Below, in pieces: positions 33,444-42,687 of a stretch of 64,000 bases of DNA. How positions within the stretch are numbered: the first letter of the stretch is position 1; the number at the start of each line of letters is the position of its first letter. The stretch comes from Thalassobius sp050633445. GTDB lineage: Bacteria > Pseudomonadota > Alphaproteobacteria > Rhodobacterales > Rhodobacteraceae. The notes beneath the pieces are model-generated. The model did not search any database. It worked only from the letters and a program-made list of their open reading frames with translations, and was not told the DNA's origin. The position numbers were made by a program, and so were the translations under genes. The stretch is taken from positions 62,001 through 126,000 of the forward strand of contig JBOEGN010000029.1 of NCBI GenBank assembly GCA_050633445.1. The letters are read 5' to 3'.

Positions 33444-34274
33444 ATGGCGAAGAAGGAAAAGAAAGACAGCGGCCTGGTCGAGACCGTCAAAACGGTTGTC
33501 TACGCGCTGTTGATCGCTGGAATCTTTCGCACCGTGTTTTTTCAGCCTTTCTGGATTCCGTCTGGCTCGATGAAGGACACGCTGCTGATCGGCGATTTCC
33601 TGTTCGTGAACAAGATGGTCTATGGCTACTCTTACGCCTCGTGCCCCAGTGTTCGTGCCTTTGGGTTGAACATCGACGCCAAGGATATTTGCGGTTTTCT
33701 GGACGGGGACAACAAACGTTTCCTGGGCAGCGAACCTGAGCGCGGAGACGTGATTGTCTTTCGCCACCCTGTGACCGGGTCGGACTATGTAAAACGACTG
33801 ATTGGTCTGCCGGGCGATACCGTGCAGGTGCGCAATGGTCGCCTGCATCTGAATGGCAAAGCGGTCGAGGTCAAAGACGGCGGTGTCTTTGAGGAGGTCG
33901 CAGATGCTCAGGGGCCGCAAGGTCTGCGTCCGCGCTGTGAAAACGGCCCAGTGGGCACGGGTGGCACTTGTCAGAAATCGCGTCAGATCGAAGTTCTGCC
34001 CAATGGTGTTGAACACGCGATCCTGAATATTGGCGATCAGCAATCCGATCATACCGGCGTGTATACTGTTCCCGCCGGGCATTTTTTCTTTATGGGCGAC
34101 AACCGCGATAACTCGACCGACAGCCGCGTGCCGCAGGCCGTGGGTGGTGTTGGATTTGTGCCGCTGGAAAACCTGATTGGGCGCGCGGATCGCATCATGT
34201 TCTCGTCTGCGGGCAGTTCGCTGTTTTCGGTCTGGGCATGGCGTGGTGATCGGTTCTTTGTGGGGATTAAGTGA
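33444..34274 (+). CDS. lepB: Signal peptidase I
   Basis: Inner-membrane serine protease that removes signal peptides of exported proteins. The 276 residues have one N-terminal anchor (about 16-33), the catalytic serine in WIPSGSMKDTL (S42), the catalytic lysine in DYVKRLIGLPGD (about K117) and the box GDNRDNSTDSR. AGGAG precedes ATG 33444. Its TGA overlaps the rnc GTG by 3 bases. Confidence 0.96.
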   Translation: MAKKEKKDSGLVETVKTVVYALLIAGIFRTVFFQPFWIPSGSMKDTLLIGDFLFVNKMVYGYSYASCPSVRAFGLNIDAKDICGFLDGDNKRFLGSEPERGDVIVFRHPVTGSDYVKRLIGLPGDTVQVRNGRLHLNGKAVEVKDGGVFEEVADAQGPQGLRPRCENGPVGTGGTCQKSRQIEVLPNGVEHAILNIGDQQSDHTGVYTVPAGHFFFMGDNRDNSTDSRVPQAVGGVGFVPLENLIGRADRIMFSSAGSSLFSVWAWRGDRFFVGIK

Positions 34275-34960
34275 AACTCTCGGCGGAAATGACGGCTTTT
34301 GAGGGGCGGATTGGGCACAGCTTCGACCGGCCCGAACTGCTGGTGCGCGCGCTGACCCATTCGTCGGTGTCCTCGCCGACGCGAGAGGATAACCAGCGTC
34401 TGGAGTTCCTTGGCGACCGCGTCCTTGGCCTGGTGATGGCCGAGGCGCTGCTGCTGCGCGACAAATCCGCATCCGAGGGCAAGCTGGCCCCGCAATTCAA
34501 CACTCTTGTTCGCAAAGAAGCCTGCGCCGATGTCGCCCGTCAGATTGATCTGGGTGATGTCCTGCGGCTGGGTCGGTCCGAGATGATGTCGGGCGGGCGT
34601 CGCAAACAGGCCTTGCTGGGCGATGCGATGGAGGCGGTGATCGCCGCCGTGTACCTGGATGCCGGGTTTGAAACTGCGCGCGACATGGTTCTGCGTTTGT
34701 GGGGTAAACGTGTCGATACGGTGAAATCCGACGCCCGCGATGCCAAGACCAGCCTTCAGGAATGGGCGCAGGCGCGGGGGCAGCAGCCTCCGAATTACAC
34801 CGAGAAACACCGCAGTGGCCCCGATCACGCCCCGGTATTCACAGTCTCGGTGACGCTGCAATCCGGCCAGAAGGCCGAAGCCACGGCGACCTCCAAGCGG
34901 CAGGCGGAACAAGCCGCCGCCAAAGCATTGCTGGCACAGATTCCCGCAGACGGACGCTAG
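34271..34960 (+). CDS. rnc: Ribonuclease III
   Basis: Double-stranded RNA endonuclease for rRNA maturation and mRNA control. The 229 residues hold the signature RLEFLGDRVLGL (about 42-53), the second acidic site DAMEAVIAAVYLDAG, and a C-terminal dsRNA-binding domain (about 155-225). GTG start coupled to lepB. The lepB-rnc-(eamA)-era order is a conserved translation/RNA-processing cluster, here with an EamA gene between rnc and era. Confidence 0.96.
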   Translation: MKLSAEMTAFEGRIGHSFDRPELLVRALTHSSVSSPTREDNQRLEFLGDRVLGLVMAEALLLRDKSASEGKLAPQFNTLVRKEACADVARQIDLGDVLRLGRSEMMSGGRRKQALLGDAMEAVIAAVYLDAGFETARDMVLRLWGKRVDTVKSDARDAKTSLQEWAQARGQQPPNYTEKHRSGPDHAPVFTVSVTLQSGQKAEATATSKRQAEQAAAKALLAQIPADGR

Positions 34961-34963
34961 GGT

Positions 34964-35830
34964 TTGAGGCGTGATAACCTCCGAGGGGCTGGTTTCATGG
35001 TGTTGGCCATGGCCGCCTTTTCTGTCGAGGATATGCTGTATAAATCCGCCAGTCAGATTTACCCCGCCGGACTGTCGCTGACCCTGTTCGGATTGTTCGG
35101 GATGGCGTTGTTTGCCGGACTATCCCTGTCGCGGGGCGAACAGATCTGGCACCCTGCAATTCTGACACGGCCCCTGATCCTGCGCTCGTTATTCGAGCTG
35201 TGCGGCCGTCTGTTTTTTGCCCTGTCACTGGCGTTGACACCCTTGGCCAGCACGTCCTCGATCCTGCAAGCGACGCCGCTGGTTGTAGCGCTGGGGGCGG
35301 TTTTCGTGTTCGGCGAAACTGTTGGCTGGCGGCGCTGGGGCGCGATGATTGTGGGCTTTGCCGGGGTGCTGCTGATCCTGCGGCCAACCCCTGCCAGTTT
35401 CGAGCCATACTCGGTCTTTGCGGTACTGGGTATGATCGGATTTGCCGGGCGCGATCTGGCCACACGCGCCAGCCCTCCTAGTATGTCGATGGCGCAATTG
35501 GGCACGTTGGGCTTTGCCGTCGTGACTTTGGCTGGGGCGGTGCTGACATTTGCCAAAGGCGATCCCATCCAGGCCCCAACCACCGAGGCGCTGCTGCGAC
35601 TGACAGGGACGGCGCTGTTTGGCGTGCTGGCCTATGGGGCGCTGACCAGGGCCATGCGGATGGGAGAGATTGGGTTCGTCGCGCCCTTCCGATACATCCG
35701 ATTGGTATTCGCGCTGATTCTGGCCGTGATCGTGTTTGACGAACGACCGGACAACTTGACGCTGCTGGGCGGGGCTGTGATCGTGGCAAGTGGGCTGTAT
35801 TCCCTGCGCCGCCAAGGCAAAGCGGGCTAG
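34964..35830 (+). CDS. DMT-family (EamA) transporter
   Basis: A 288-residue, ten-helix exporter of the EamA family; the second half includes PFRYIRLVFALILAVIVFDE, typical of these proteins. The start is probably TTG 34964 (MRRDNLRGAGFMVLAMAAF), 4 bp after the rnc stop, because residues before the first helix would otherwise be missing; the next in-frame ATG is 34997. It is inserted between rnc and era. Substrate unknown. Confidence 0.82.
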   Translation: MRRDNLRGAGFMVLAMAAFSVEDMLYKSASQIYPAGLSLTLFGLFGMALFAGLSLSRGEQIWHPAILTRPLILRSLFELCGRLFFALSLALTPLASTSSILQATPLVVALGAVFVFGETVGWRRWGAMIVGFAGVLLILRPTPASFEPYSVFAVLGMIGFAGRDLATRASPPSMSMAQLGTLGFAVVTLAGAVLTFAKGDPIQAPTTEALLRLTGTALFGVLAYGALTRAMRMGEIGFVAPFRYIRLVFALILAVIVFDERPDNLTLLGGAVIVASGLYSLRRQGKAG

Positions 35831-35882
35831 CAGCGGCTTTGGTTTTGCGCTATGCCGCGACCTTGATCCAAGGAGAGATACC

Positions 35883-36791
35883 ATGACCACGCGCGCGGGC
35901 TTTGTTGCCCTGATCGGTGAACCCAATGCGGGCAAGTCCACGCTGACCAACCGGATGGTTGGGGCGAAGGTGTCGATCGTGACGCATAAGGTGCAAACCA
36001 CGCGGGCGCGCATTCGCGGTGTCGCGATGGAGGGCGAGTCTCAGATCGTGTTCGTTGACACGCCTGGCCTGTTCCGTCCGCGCCGTCGTCTGGACCGTGC
36101 AATGGTCGCCGCAGCCTGGGGCGGGGCGGCTGATGCCGATGTGATCGTTCTGCTGATCGAGGCGCATCGCGGTGTCACCGAAGGGGTCGAGCGTATTCTG
36201 GAAGGTCTGGCCGAGTTGGGCGATAACCGCCGCGTCGCGCTGGCCATCAACAAGATCGACCGGGTCAAGGCCGAGAAGCTGCTGGCCTTGTCCGAAGATC
36301 TGAATGCTCGGTTCACGTTTACCAAGACCTTTATGATTTCGGCTGAAAAAGGCCACGGTGTCGAGGATCTGCGTAAATGGCTGGCCGGGGAAGTGCCCGC
36401 GGGTCCGTGGCTGTATCCCGAAGACCAGATTGCCGATCTGCCCATGCGCATGATCGCCGCCGAGATGACCCGTGAAAAACTAACCCTGCGTCTGCACCAG
36501 GAACTGCCCTATCAGATGACGGTCGAGACGGAAAAATGGGAAGAGCGCAAGGATGGCTCGGCCCGCGTCGATCAGATCATCTATGTCGCGCGAGACGGCC
36601 ATAAAGGCATCGTTCTGGGCAAACGGGGCGAAACAATCAAAGCGGTCAGTCAGGCGGCCCGCGCCGATTTGGAAGAGTTTATGGGGCGCCGTATCCATTT
36701 GTTCTTGCAGGTGAAAGTCCGTGAGAACTGGCAAAACGAGGCCGAGAGATACTCGGAAATGGGTTTGGATTTCCGCGACGGGAATACCTGA
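35883..36791 (+). CDS. era: GTPase Era
   Basis: Ribosome-associated GTPase for 30S maturation, binding the 3' end of 16S rRNA. The 302 residues show G1 GEPNAGKST (12-20), the switch VQTTRARIRG, G3 DTPGL, G4 NKID and a C-terminal KH domain (about 200-295, including IVLGKRGETIKAVSQ). AAGGAGAG precedes ATG 35883; the frame is open further upstream but overlaps the eamA gene. Confidence 0.97.
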   Translation: MTTRAGFVALIGEPNAGKSTLTNRMVGAKVSIVTHKVQTTRARIRGVAMEGESQIVFVDTPGLFRPRRRLDRAMVAAAWGGAADADVIVLLIEAHRGVTEGVERILEGLAELGDNRRVALAINKIDRVKAEKLLALSEDLNARFTFTKTFMISAEKGHGVEDLRKWLAGEVPAGPWLYPEDQIADLPMRMIAAEMTREKLTLRLHQELPYQMTVETEKWEERKDGSARVDQIIYVARDGHKGIVLGKRGETIKAVSQAARADLEEFMGRRIHLFLQVKVRENWQNEAERYSEMGLDFRDGNT

Positions 36792-36822
36792 ATACCACCC
36801 ATCGCGCCTGCGGTGGGCTTTG

Positions 36823-36853
36823 GGTTTGGGTATTTTTGCCAAGAAGAAACAGC
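36823..36853 (+). repeat. Dispersed intergenic repeat, copy B
   Basis: GGGTATTTTTGCCAAGAAGAA between the convergent era and hemN genes. It matches the TATTT-(spacer)-CCAAGAAGAAG half of the copies at 55744 and 61085; the GC-rich core is degenerate here (CGGTGGGCTTTGGG). Confidence 0.55.
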
Positions 36854-36862
36854 AGGGCGGCC

Positions 36863-38218
36863 CTAGATAGCCGAGGAGTGCCCGGCCTTGCTGAGATCAT
36901 AGGCGTCAAAGGACCGGGCGATCATCCGGGTCAGCGGTCGCGCCTCGGTCGGGATGTACAGACCTTTGCTGTTATGCTCCAACATCGACGCAAATTCGGT
37001 CTTGGCAGGGGCATACAGCGCATTCACCTGGTCTTGAGTCAGGCCAAAGCTGTCCTTTAGTTCGGCATCGTCAGTCGCGAAATCGCACATCAGCATTTCG
37101 ATAAGACGCGAGCGCAGAATGTCTTCGTTGCTGAACATGTGGCCCCGCGATGTCGAGTAGCGCCCCTCGCGGATCGCGGCGGTATGCGCGCCGGTGCTGG
37201 GGGCGTTCTGGGCATAGCCTTGCGGGAAACGAGAAATCGAAGAGGCGCCGATACCGACCAGCACGTCCGAAGTGTCATCGGTATAGCCCTGGAAATTCCG
37301 GCGCAGTTTGCCGGTCTTTTGCGCGATGGTCAGGCCGTCGGATTGCGTGGCGAAATGGTCGATGCCGATCTCGGCATAGTTATCCCAGACAAACAGGCGA
37401 CGGGCGGTTTCGAAAAGTTCCAGCCGCTCTTCGGGTGTGGGCAGCGCATCTGACGGGATCATTTGCTGCCGTTTTGCCATCCAGGGCACATGCGCATAGC
37501 CGTACAACGCCACCCGGTCCGGGTTCAGCGACAGCAGCTTTTGCACGCTTTCGGTGATCCGTTCCTTGGACTGATGCGGCAGGCCGAACAGGATGTCAGC
37601 GTTCAGACTATAGACACCATGACTGCGGATCGCCTCGATCGCGTCGCGGGTGACGTCGAAGCCCTGCAAGCGGCCAATGGTTTTCTGGATATCGGGGTCG
37701 AAATCCTGCACCCCGATCGAGGCGCGGTTCATTCCGGCGGCGGCCAGGGCCTTTAGGCGGGTGTCGTCAATCTCGTTCGGGTCGATTTCAACTGAGAATT
37801 CATAGTTCTGCGCGAAGGGGGCGACATCGTGCACCGCCTCGGCCAAATCGGTCATCATTTCAGCGGACAAAAGCGTTGGCGTCCCGCCGCCCCAATGCAA
37901 CCGGTTCAGCGTCACGCCCTCGGGGAGATCGCGTTTGAAAATCTGCAATTCGGCTTTCAGTATTTCCACATAGGCGCGAACAGGTGATTCTGATTGAGTG
38001 CCTTGGGTCCTACAGGCACAGAACCAGCACAGACGGCGACAAAACGGCACATGCAAATACAGAGATATTTCCGAGCCCGGCGTTATCTCTTTGATCCAAT
38101 TCGAAAAATCATCGCCTGAGACGTTGTTCGAAAAATGCGGCGCCGTTGGGTAGCTCGTGTAACGAGGTACCTTCGCGTCAAACAGCCCCAGTTTTGCAAG
38201 TTGCGTTTTCGTTTCCAT
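36863..38218 (-). CDS. hemN: Oxygen-independent coproporphyrinogen III oxidase
   Basis: Radical-SAM enzyme that converts coproporphyrinogen III to protoporphyrinogen IX without oxygen. The 451 residues have the cluster motif C60-RRLC64-WFC67 within HVPFCRRLCWFCAC, HWGGGTPTLL, and the long C-terminal domain of true HemN (rather than the shorter HemW). The ATG at 38218 faces fnrL across 68 bp that contain an FNR box, consistent with low-oxygen induction. The aerobic counterpart hemF is at 54807. Confidence 0.95.
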   Translation of the reverse strand: METKTQLAKLGLFDAKVPRYTSYPTAPHFSNNVSGDDFSNWIKEITPGSEISLYLHVPFCRRLCWFCACRTQGTQSESPVRAYVEILKAELQIFKRDLPEGVTLNRLHWGGGTPTLLSAEMMTDLAEAVHDVAPFAQNYEFSVEIDPNEIDDTRLKALAAAGMNRASIGVQDFDPDIQKTIGRLQGFDVTRDAIEAIRSHGVYSLNADILFGLPHQSKERITESVQKLLSLNPDRVALYGYAHVPWMAKRQQMIPSDALPTPEERLELFETARRLFVWDNYAEIGIDHFATQSDGLTIAQKTGKLRRNFQGYTDDTSDVLVGIGASSISRFPQGYAQNAPSTGAHTAAIREGRYSTSRGHMFSNEDILRSRLIEMLMCDFATDDAELKDSFGLTQDQVNALYAPAKTEFASMLEHNSKGLYIPTEARPLTRMIARSFDAYDLSKAGHSSAI

Positions 38219-38254
38219 AAGCCTAGCCTCTAGTGGAAACAGGAAGGGTCAACT

Positions 38255-38268
38255 TTGACCCAGATCAA
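38255..38268. promoter_or_regulatory. FNR (FnrL) box between hemN and fnrL
   Basis: TTGAC-CCAG-ATCAA, a one-mismatch version of TTGAT-N4-ATCAA and a common form of FnrL site in Rhodobacterales. It lies 19 bp before fnrL and 37 bp before hemN, positioned to act on both. Confidence 0.85.
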
Positions 38269-38286
38269 GCGCGAAACGGTTCTACA

Positions 38287-39033
38287 ATGTTGCAGGATGA
38301 TACCCTAGCTCGCAATCACCACTGTGGCGAATGTCCGATTCGTCACAAAGCTGTATGCGCGCGCTGTGACGGTGACGAGCTGGAGCTGCTGGAAGAGATC
38401 AAGTATTACCGGAGCTTTGAGGCAGGTCAGACGGTGATTTGGTCTGGCGACAAGATGGATTTTGTCGGCTCGGTTGTGTCGGGGATTGCCACCCTTACCC
38501 AGACGATGGAGGACGGGCGCACACAGATGGTGGGCCTGTTGCTGCCCAGCGATTTCGTTGGGCGTCCTGGGCGCGAGGGCGCGGCCTATGACGTCGTCGC
38601 CACCACTGATCTGGTCATGTGCTGCTTCCGTAAGAAACCTTTTGAACAGATGATGGAGCGGACGCCGCATATCGCGCAGCGCCTGTTGGAAATGACTCTG
38701 GACGAGCTGGATGCCGCGCGCGAATGGATGCTGGTCCTGGGCCGGAAAACCGCGCGCGAGAAGATCGCCTCGTTGTTGTCGATCATCGCCCGCCGCGATG
38801 CCTCGTTGAATTTGCGGTCGGTTGAAAACAAAGTTGTGTTCGATCTGCCTCTGACCCGCGAAGCAATGGCCGATTATCTGGGGCTGACGCTGGAAACGGT
38901 CAGCCGCCAAATCTCGGCGTTGAAACGCGACGGGGTCATCAATCTGGAAGGCAAACGCCATGTGACCGTCCCAGATGTTGGGCGATTGATGGAAGAGGCC
39001 GGCGATGACAGCGATGGCGGTATGTTCGCCTAA
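38287..39033 (+). CDS. fnrL: FNR-type oxygen-responsive regulator FnrL
   Basis: CRP/FNR regulator with an oxygen-labile 4Fe-4S cluster. The 248 residues start MLQDDTLARNHHCGECPIRH; N-terminal cysteines C13, C16, C24 and C27 plus C-C in DLVMCCFRKKP provide the cluster ligands. The cNMP-like domain is followed by the helix-turn-helix (about 190-220) with ETVSRQI, whose E--SR residues read TTGAT half sites. It sits between hemN and the universal stress and cco genes, all of which have FNR boxes, so they are its probable local regulon. Confidence 0.95.
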   Translation: MLQDDTLARNHHCGECPIRHKAVCARCDGDELELLEEIKYYRSFEAGQTVIWSGDKMDFVGSVVSGIATLTQTMEDGRTQMVGLLLPSDFVGRPGREGAAYDVVATTDLVMCCFRKKPFEQMMERTPHIAQRLLEMTLDELDAAREWMLVLGRKTAREKIASLLSIIARRDASLNLRSVENKVVFDLPLTREAMADYLGLTLETVSRQISALKRDGVINLEGKRHVTVPDVGRLMEEAGDDSDGGMFA

Positions 39034-39056
39034 GTCAGAGTTGATCGCAGACGAAT

Positions 39057-39081
39057 AAGGGACGCCGTTCAGCGTCCCTTT
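39057..39081. terminator. Terminator between fnrL and the universal stress gene
   Basis: AAGGGACGC-CGTTCA-GCGTCCCTT, a perfect 9-bp stem with TTT on the + side, between the two convergent genes. Confidence 0.75.
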
Positions 39082-39091
39082 CGCTTAAAAC

Positions 39092-39931
39092 CTAGTGCGC
39101 CATCAGGACCGGTAGCTCGGTCTGCTCTAGCATATAGCGCGTGGCGCCACCCAGGATCGCTTCGCGGAAACGCGAATGGCCATAGGCCCCCATCACCACC
39201 AGATCGGTGCTGGTATCTGCGGCATGGCGCAGCAACACGTCCGACACGCGCGGCATGGTTTTGGCCAGAACGTCGATTTCCGCCCGGACCCCCTGACGTG
39301 CCAGATATTGCGAGAGCAAACCACCGGGGTCAGACCGGTTGGGGCCGTGCGTGGGCGGATCAATCACCACAACATGCACCGACTCGGCGGCCTGAAGATA
39401 GGGCATGGCGGCGCGGACAGCTGACAGCGACTCGTTGCTTTCATTCCAGGCGATCGAGATGGTTTTGGCGCTGTTCATCGGAGGCTTGCCATCCGGCAAC
39501 ATCAGCACCGGAACCTTGCCGTCGAAAAGCGCGGCCTCGATCACCGGTTCCAATTCGGCTCCGTGTTCTTCGCCATAGGGCTGAGGCAGGATCACCATGT
39601 CGGAAAACCGCGCATGCGCGCCCACGTGACGGCTGAGATCTGCCATCTGTGCGACCCCCATATCGGTGCCCCAGCGAATCTCGGTTTTTGACAGATAGGC
39701 CTTGGCCAGGTCTTCGACTTCTTGGGCTTCCTCTTGCGCCCGAGAGATCGTTTCCTGCAAAACCATCGCGTTGGCACCCGCGTAGTAGTACCCCGTCTGG
39801 GTGCGATCGACCCCCATGCACAGCACATCCAGATGCGCGTCATGCGCCGCCGCCACGGCCGCGCTTTGTTCCAAAACTGGTTCTACGAATTTGGAATCCG
39901 TCAAAACCGTGAAAAGACTTTTATAGGCCAT
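39092..39931 (-). CDS. Universal stress protein (tandem Usp)
   Basis: A 279-residue cytoplasmic protein with two UspA-like folds. The second carries the ATP-type loop DLVVMGAYGHSRFREAILGG (about 240-259, GxxGHSR), the first is divergent. ATG 39931 has GGAG upstream. It is divergent from ccoN over a 201-bp gap with two FNR boxes, and a Usp gene at this place between fnrL and ccoN is a conserved Rhodobacteraceae feature. Expected to be induced at low oxygen. Confidence 0.92.
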   Translation of the reverse strand: MAYKSLFTVLTDSKFVEPVLEQSAAVAAAHDAHLDVLCMGVDRTQTGYYYAGANAMVLQETISRAQEEAQEVEDLAKAYLSKTEIRWGTDMGVAQMADLSRHVGAHARFSDMVILPQPYGEEHGAELEPVIEAALFDGKVPVLMLPDGKPPMNSAKTISIAWNESNESLSAVRAAMPYLQAAESVHVVVIDPPTHGPNRSDPGGLLSQYLARQGVRAEIDVLAKTMPRVSDVLLRHAADTSTDLVVMGAYGHSRFREAILGGATRYMLEQTELPVLMAH

Positions 39932-39993
39932 GAGACACTCCAATCCATTTGCCCGCTCTTTCACGACCCTAGTGCGCAGATTTCAGGGGCACT

Positions 39994-40007
39994 TTGACAC
40001 GGGTCAA
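39994..40007. promoter_or_regulatory. FNR box 1 between usp and ccoN
   Basis: TTGAC-ACGG-GTCAA, a symmetric variant of the FNR consensus, 63 bp from the usp start and 126 bp from ccoN. Better placed for usp. Confidence 0.7.
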
Positions 40008-40025
40008 GGAATGCCCGCCGGAGTT

Positions 40026-40039
40026 TTGACACAGATCAA
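40026..40039. promoter_or_regulatory. FNR box 2 upstream of ccoN
   Basis: TTGAC-ACAG-ATCAA, 94 bp upstream of the ccoN start; a probable activation site for the ccoNOQP operon. Confidence 0.8.
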
Positions 40040-40132
40040 GGCAGGACCGGGCCCCGAACCCCATTAAACGCCCAGTCTGGAACCGCCTGCGCGGCACACG
40101 AATCGTGCAGGTCAGAGACGAAGGGACGCAAA

Positions 40133-41734
40133 ATGGTAAATTACATCAAGCTGATCGCGCTTGGTCTGATCACGCTTCTGGCGCTGATCGCGGCCAACTA
40201 TGCGCGTGATGTGGCATACTTGGTGAACGCGATTACCGTGGCTTTGGCCGCCGGTATCACGTTCCTGTATGTGCTGCGGAAAACTGGCGAGGACGCCACG
40301 CCCGCATCGCAAAACGAATATCTCGACGGTGTCGTCCGCTACGGCGTCATCGCAACAGCCTTGTGGGGGGTCGTTGGCTTCCTTGCAGGCACTTTCATCG
40401 CATTTCAGCTGGCCTTTCCGGTGCTCAATTTCGATTGGGCCCAAGGCTACATGAACTTCGGCAAACTGCGCCCGCTGCACACTTCGGCGGTTATTTTCGC
40501 CTTTGGCGGCAACGCATTGATCGCGACCTCGTTCTACGTGGTTCAGCGGACCAGCGCGGCCCGTCTTTGGGGCGGTAACCTGGCCTGGTTCGTGTTCTGG
40601 GGCTACAACCTGTTCATCGTTCTGGCCGCAACCGGGTACATCCTGGGCGCAACCCAGTCGAAAGAATACGCCGAGCCTGAGTGGTATGTGGACATTTGGT
40701 TGACCATTGTTTGGGTAAGCTATCTGGCCGTGTTTGTCGGCACCATCGTGAAGCGGAAAGAGCCCCACATCTACGTGGCGAACTGGTTCTTCCTCTCCTT
40801 CATTCTCACGGTGGCAATGCTGCACCTGGTTAACAACATGTCGATTCCGGTTTCGGTCTTCGGTTCGAAATCTGTGCAGGTCTTCTCGGGTGTCCAAGAC
40901 GCCATGACCCAGTGGTGGTACGGCCACAACGCCGTGGGCTTCTTCCTGACTGCGGGCTTCCTGGGCATGATGTACTACTTTGTGCCCAAGCAGGCCGAAC
41001 GTCCGGTTTATTCCTACAAACTGTCGATCATCCACTTCTGGGCCCTGATCTTTATCTACATCTGGGCTGGTCCGCACCACCTGCACTATACCGCGCTGCC
41101 TGACTGGGCGTCGACGCTGGGTATGGTCTTCTCGATCGTGCTGTGGATGCCGTCTTGGGGTGGCATGATCAACGGTCTGATGACCCTGTCGGGTGCTTGG
41201 GACAAGCTGCGCACCGATCCGATCATCCGTATGATGGTTATCTCGATCGGCTTTTACGGCATGTCGACCTTCGAAGGTCCGATGATGTCGATCCGCGCTG
41301 TGAACTCGCTGAGCCACTATACTGACTGGACCATCGGTCACGTGCACTCGGGTGCGCTGGGTTGGAACGGCATGATCACCTTTGGTGCTCTGTACTTCCT
41401 GGTTCCCAAACTGTGGAACAAGGAACGCCTGTACAGCCTGAGCCTGGTGTCCTGGCACTTCTGGTTGGCGACGATCGGTATCATCCTGTACGCCGCATCC
41501 ATGTGGGTGACAGGTATCATGGAAGGTCTGATGTGGCGCGAAGTTGATGCAAACGGTTTCCTTGTAAACTCGTTCGCTGACACCGTGGCTGCGAAGCTGC
41601 CGATGTATGTGGTGCGCGGTACTGGTGGGGTCTTGTTCCTGCTGGGAGCGATCATCATGTGCTACAACCTGTTCATGACCATCAAGCGGAGCCCGGCTGT
41701 TGCAGCTGATAACTCTGCTGTCCCGGCAGAATAA
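40133..41734 (+). CDS. ccoN: cbb3-type cytochrome c oxidase subunit I
   Basis: Catalytic subunit of the high-affinity cbb3 oxidase, holding heme b and the heme b3-CuB centre. The 533 residues have about twelve helices; histidine ligands are visible in RPLHTSAVIFAF, WWYGHNAVGFF, GPHHLHYTALPDW and DWTIGHVHSGALGWNG. First gene of ccoNOQP, behind two FNR boxes, so expressed under low oxygen. Confidence 0.98.
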   Translation: MVNYIKLIALGLITLLALIAANYARDVAYLVNAITVALAAGITFLYVLRKTGEDATPASQNEYLDGVVRYGVIATALWGVVGFLAGTFIAFQLAFPVLNFDWAQGYMNFGKLRPLHTSAVIFAFGGNALIATSFYVVQRTSAARLWGGNLAWFVFWGYNLFIVLAATGYILGATQSKEYAEPEWYVDIWLTIVWVSYLAVFVGTIVKRKEPHIYVANWFFLSFILTVAMLHLVNNMSIPVSVFGSKSVQVFSGVQDAMTQWWYGHNAVGFFLTAGFLGMMYYFVPKQAERPVYSYKLSIIHFWALIFIYIWAGPHHLHYTALPDWASTLGMVFSIVLWMPSWGGMINGLMTLSGAWDKLRTDPIIRMMVISIGFYGMSTFEGPMMSIRAVNSLSHYTDWTIGHVHSGALGWNGMITFGALYFLVPKLWNKERLYSLSLVSWHFWLATIGIILYAASMWVTGIMEGLMWREVDANGFLVNSFADTVAAKLPMYVVRGTGGVLFLLGAIIMCYNLFMTIKRSPAVAADNSAVPAE

Positions 41735-41749
41735 GAAGGGACCATAACA

Positions 41750-42478
41750 ATGGCAATTCTTGATAAACACGCGATCCTCGAGAAGAACGTAACGCTTCTG
41801 ACGATCTTTGCCTTCCTGGTGGTCACTATCGGCGGCATCGTGCAAATCGCACCGCTGTTCTGGCTGGAAAACACCATCGAGGATGTAGAGGGCATGCGCC
41901 CCTACACCCCGCTGGAGTTGGCTGGTCGTGACATCTATGTCCGCGAAGGGTGCTACGTCTGTCACAGCCAGATGATCCGTCCGATGCGCGACGAGGTCGA
42001 ACGCTATGGCCACTACTCGCTGGCGGCTGAATCGCAGTATGATCACCCCTTCCAATGGGGGTCGAAACGGACCGGACCTGATCTGGCCCGTGTGGGCGGC
42101 CGCTACTCGGACGAGTGGCATGTCGACCACCTGCGTGACCCGCAATCGGTTGTGCCTGAATCCGTGATGCCGAAATATGGCTTCCTGGAGAACCGCATGA
42201 TCGACGGCAAGTACATCGTCGATAGCTTGAAGGTGAATGCGTTCGTTGGTGTTCCTTATACCGAAGAGATGCTGGCCAGTGCCCAGGCGGATTTCACCGC
42301 CCAGGCCGACCCGGACAGCGACTATGACGGTCTGCTGGAACGCTATGGTGAAAACGTTCAGGTTCGCAACTTCGACGGTCAGCCCGGAATTTCCGAAGCT
42401 GACGCTCTGGTCGCCTATCTTCAGATGCTGGGCACGTTGGTTGATTTCTCGACCTTCACCCCGGACGCAAGCCGGTAA
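41750..42478 (+). CDS. ccoO: cbb3-type cytochrome c oxidase subunit II
   Basis: Membrane-anchored monoheme cytochrome c of the cbb3 complex, 242 residues. An N-terminal anchor (about 15-37) is followed by the heme motif C68-YVC71-H72 in REGCYVCHSQMIRP, and by MPKYGFLE, whose methionine is the likely axial ligand. It starts 15 bp after ccoN. Confidence 0.98.
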   Translation: MAILDKHAILEKNVTLLTIFAFLVVTIGGIVQIAPLFWLENTIEDVEGMRPYTPLELAGRDIYVREGCYVCHSQMIRPMRDEVERYGHYSLAAESQYDHPFQWGSKRTGPDLARVGGRYSDEWHVDHLRDPQSVVPESVMPKYGFLENRMIDGKYIVDSLKVNAFVGVPYTEEMLASAQADFTAQADPDSDYDGLLERYGENVQVRNFDGQPGISEADALVAYLQMLGTLVDFSTFTPDASR

Positions 42479-42492
42479 GGGAGGGAACCGAT

Positions 42493-42684
42493 ATGGAAAC
42501 CTACTCGATCCTGCGCGAGTTCGCGGATAGCTGGGTGTTGATGGCTCTGTTCGTCTTCTTCATCGGGGTGGTGGTCTTTGCCTTCCGTCCCGGTTCGTCG
42601 AAGGTCTACAGCGACGTCGCTGACATCCCCTTCCGGCACGAAGACAAGCCCGCCGCTCGCGGCGGTGACGCCAAGGAGGCGTGA
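42493..42684 (+). CDS. ccoQ: cbb3-type cytochrome c oxidase subunit IV
   Basis: A 63-residue single-helix protein (VLMALFVFFIGVVVFAFRPG, about 15-34) that stabilises the cbb3 complex. Gene order between ccoO and ccoP and the motif AFRPGSSK identify it. It starts 14 bp after ccoO and ends 3 bp before ccoP. Confidence 0.95.
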   Translation: METYSILREFADSWVLMALFVFFIGVVVFAFRPGSSKVYSDVADIPFRHEDKPAARGGDAKEA

Positions 42685-42687
42685 GAA

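Noticed and set aside
40112..42145. 677-codon open frame on the minus strand opposite ccoN and ccoO
   Set aside because: It is the antisense shadow of two certain oxidase genes; histidine/arginine/glutamine-rich composition typical of such shadows and no ribosome site.
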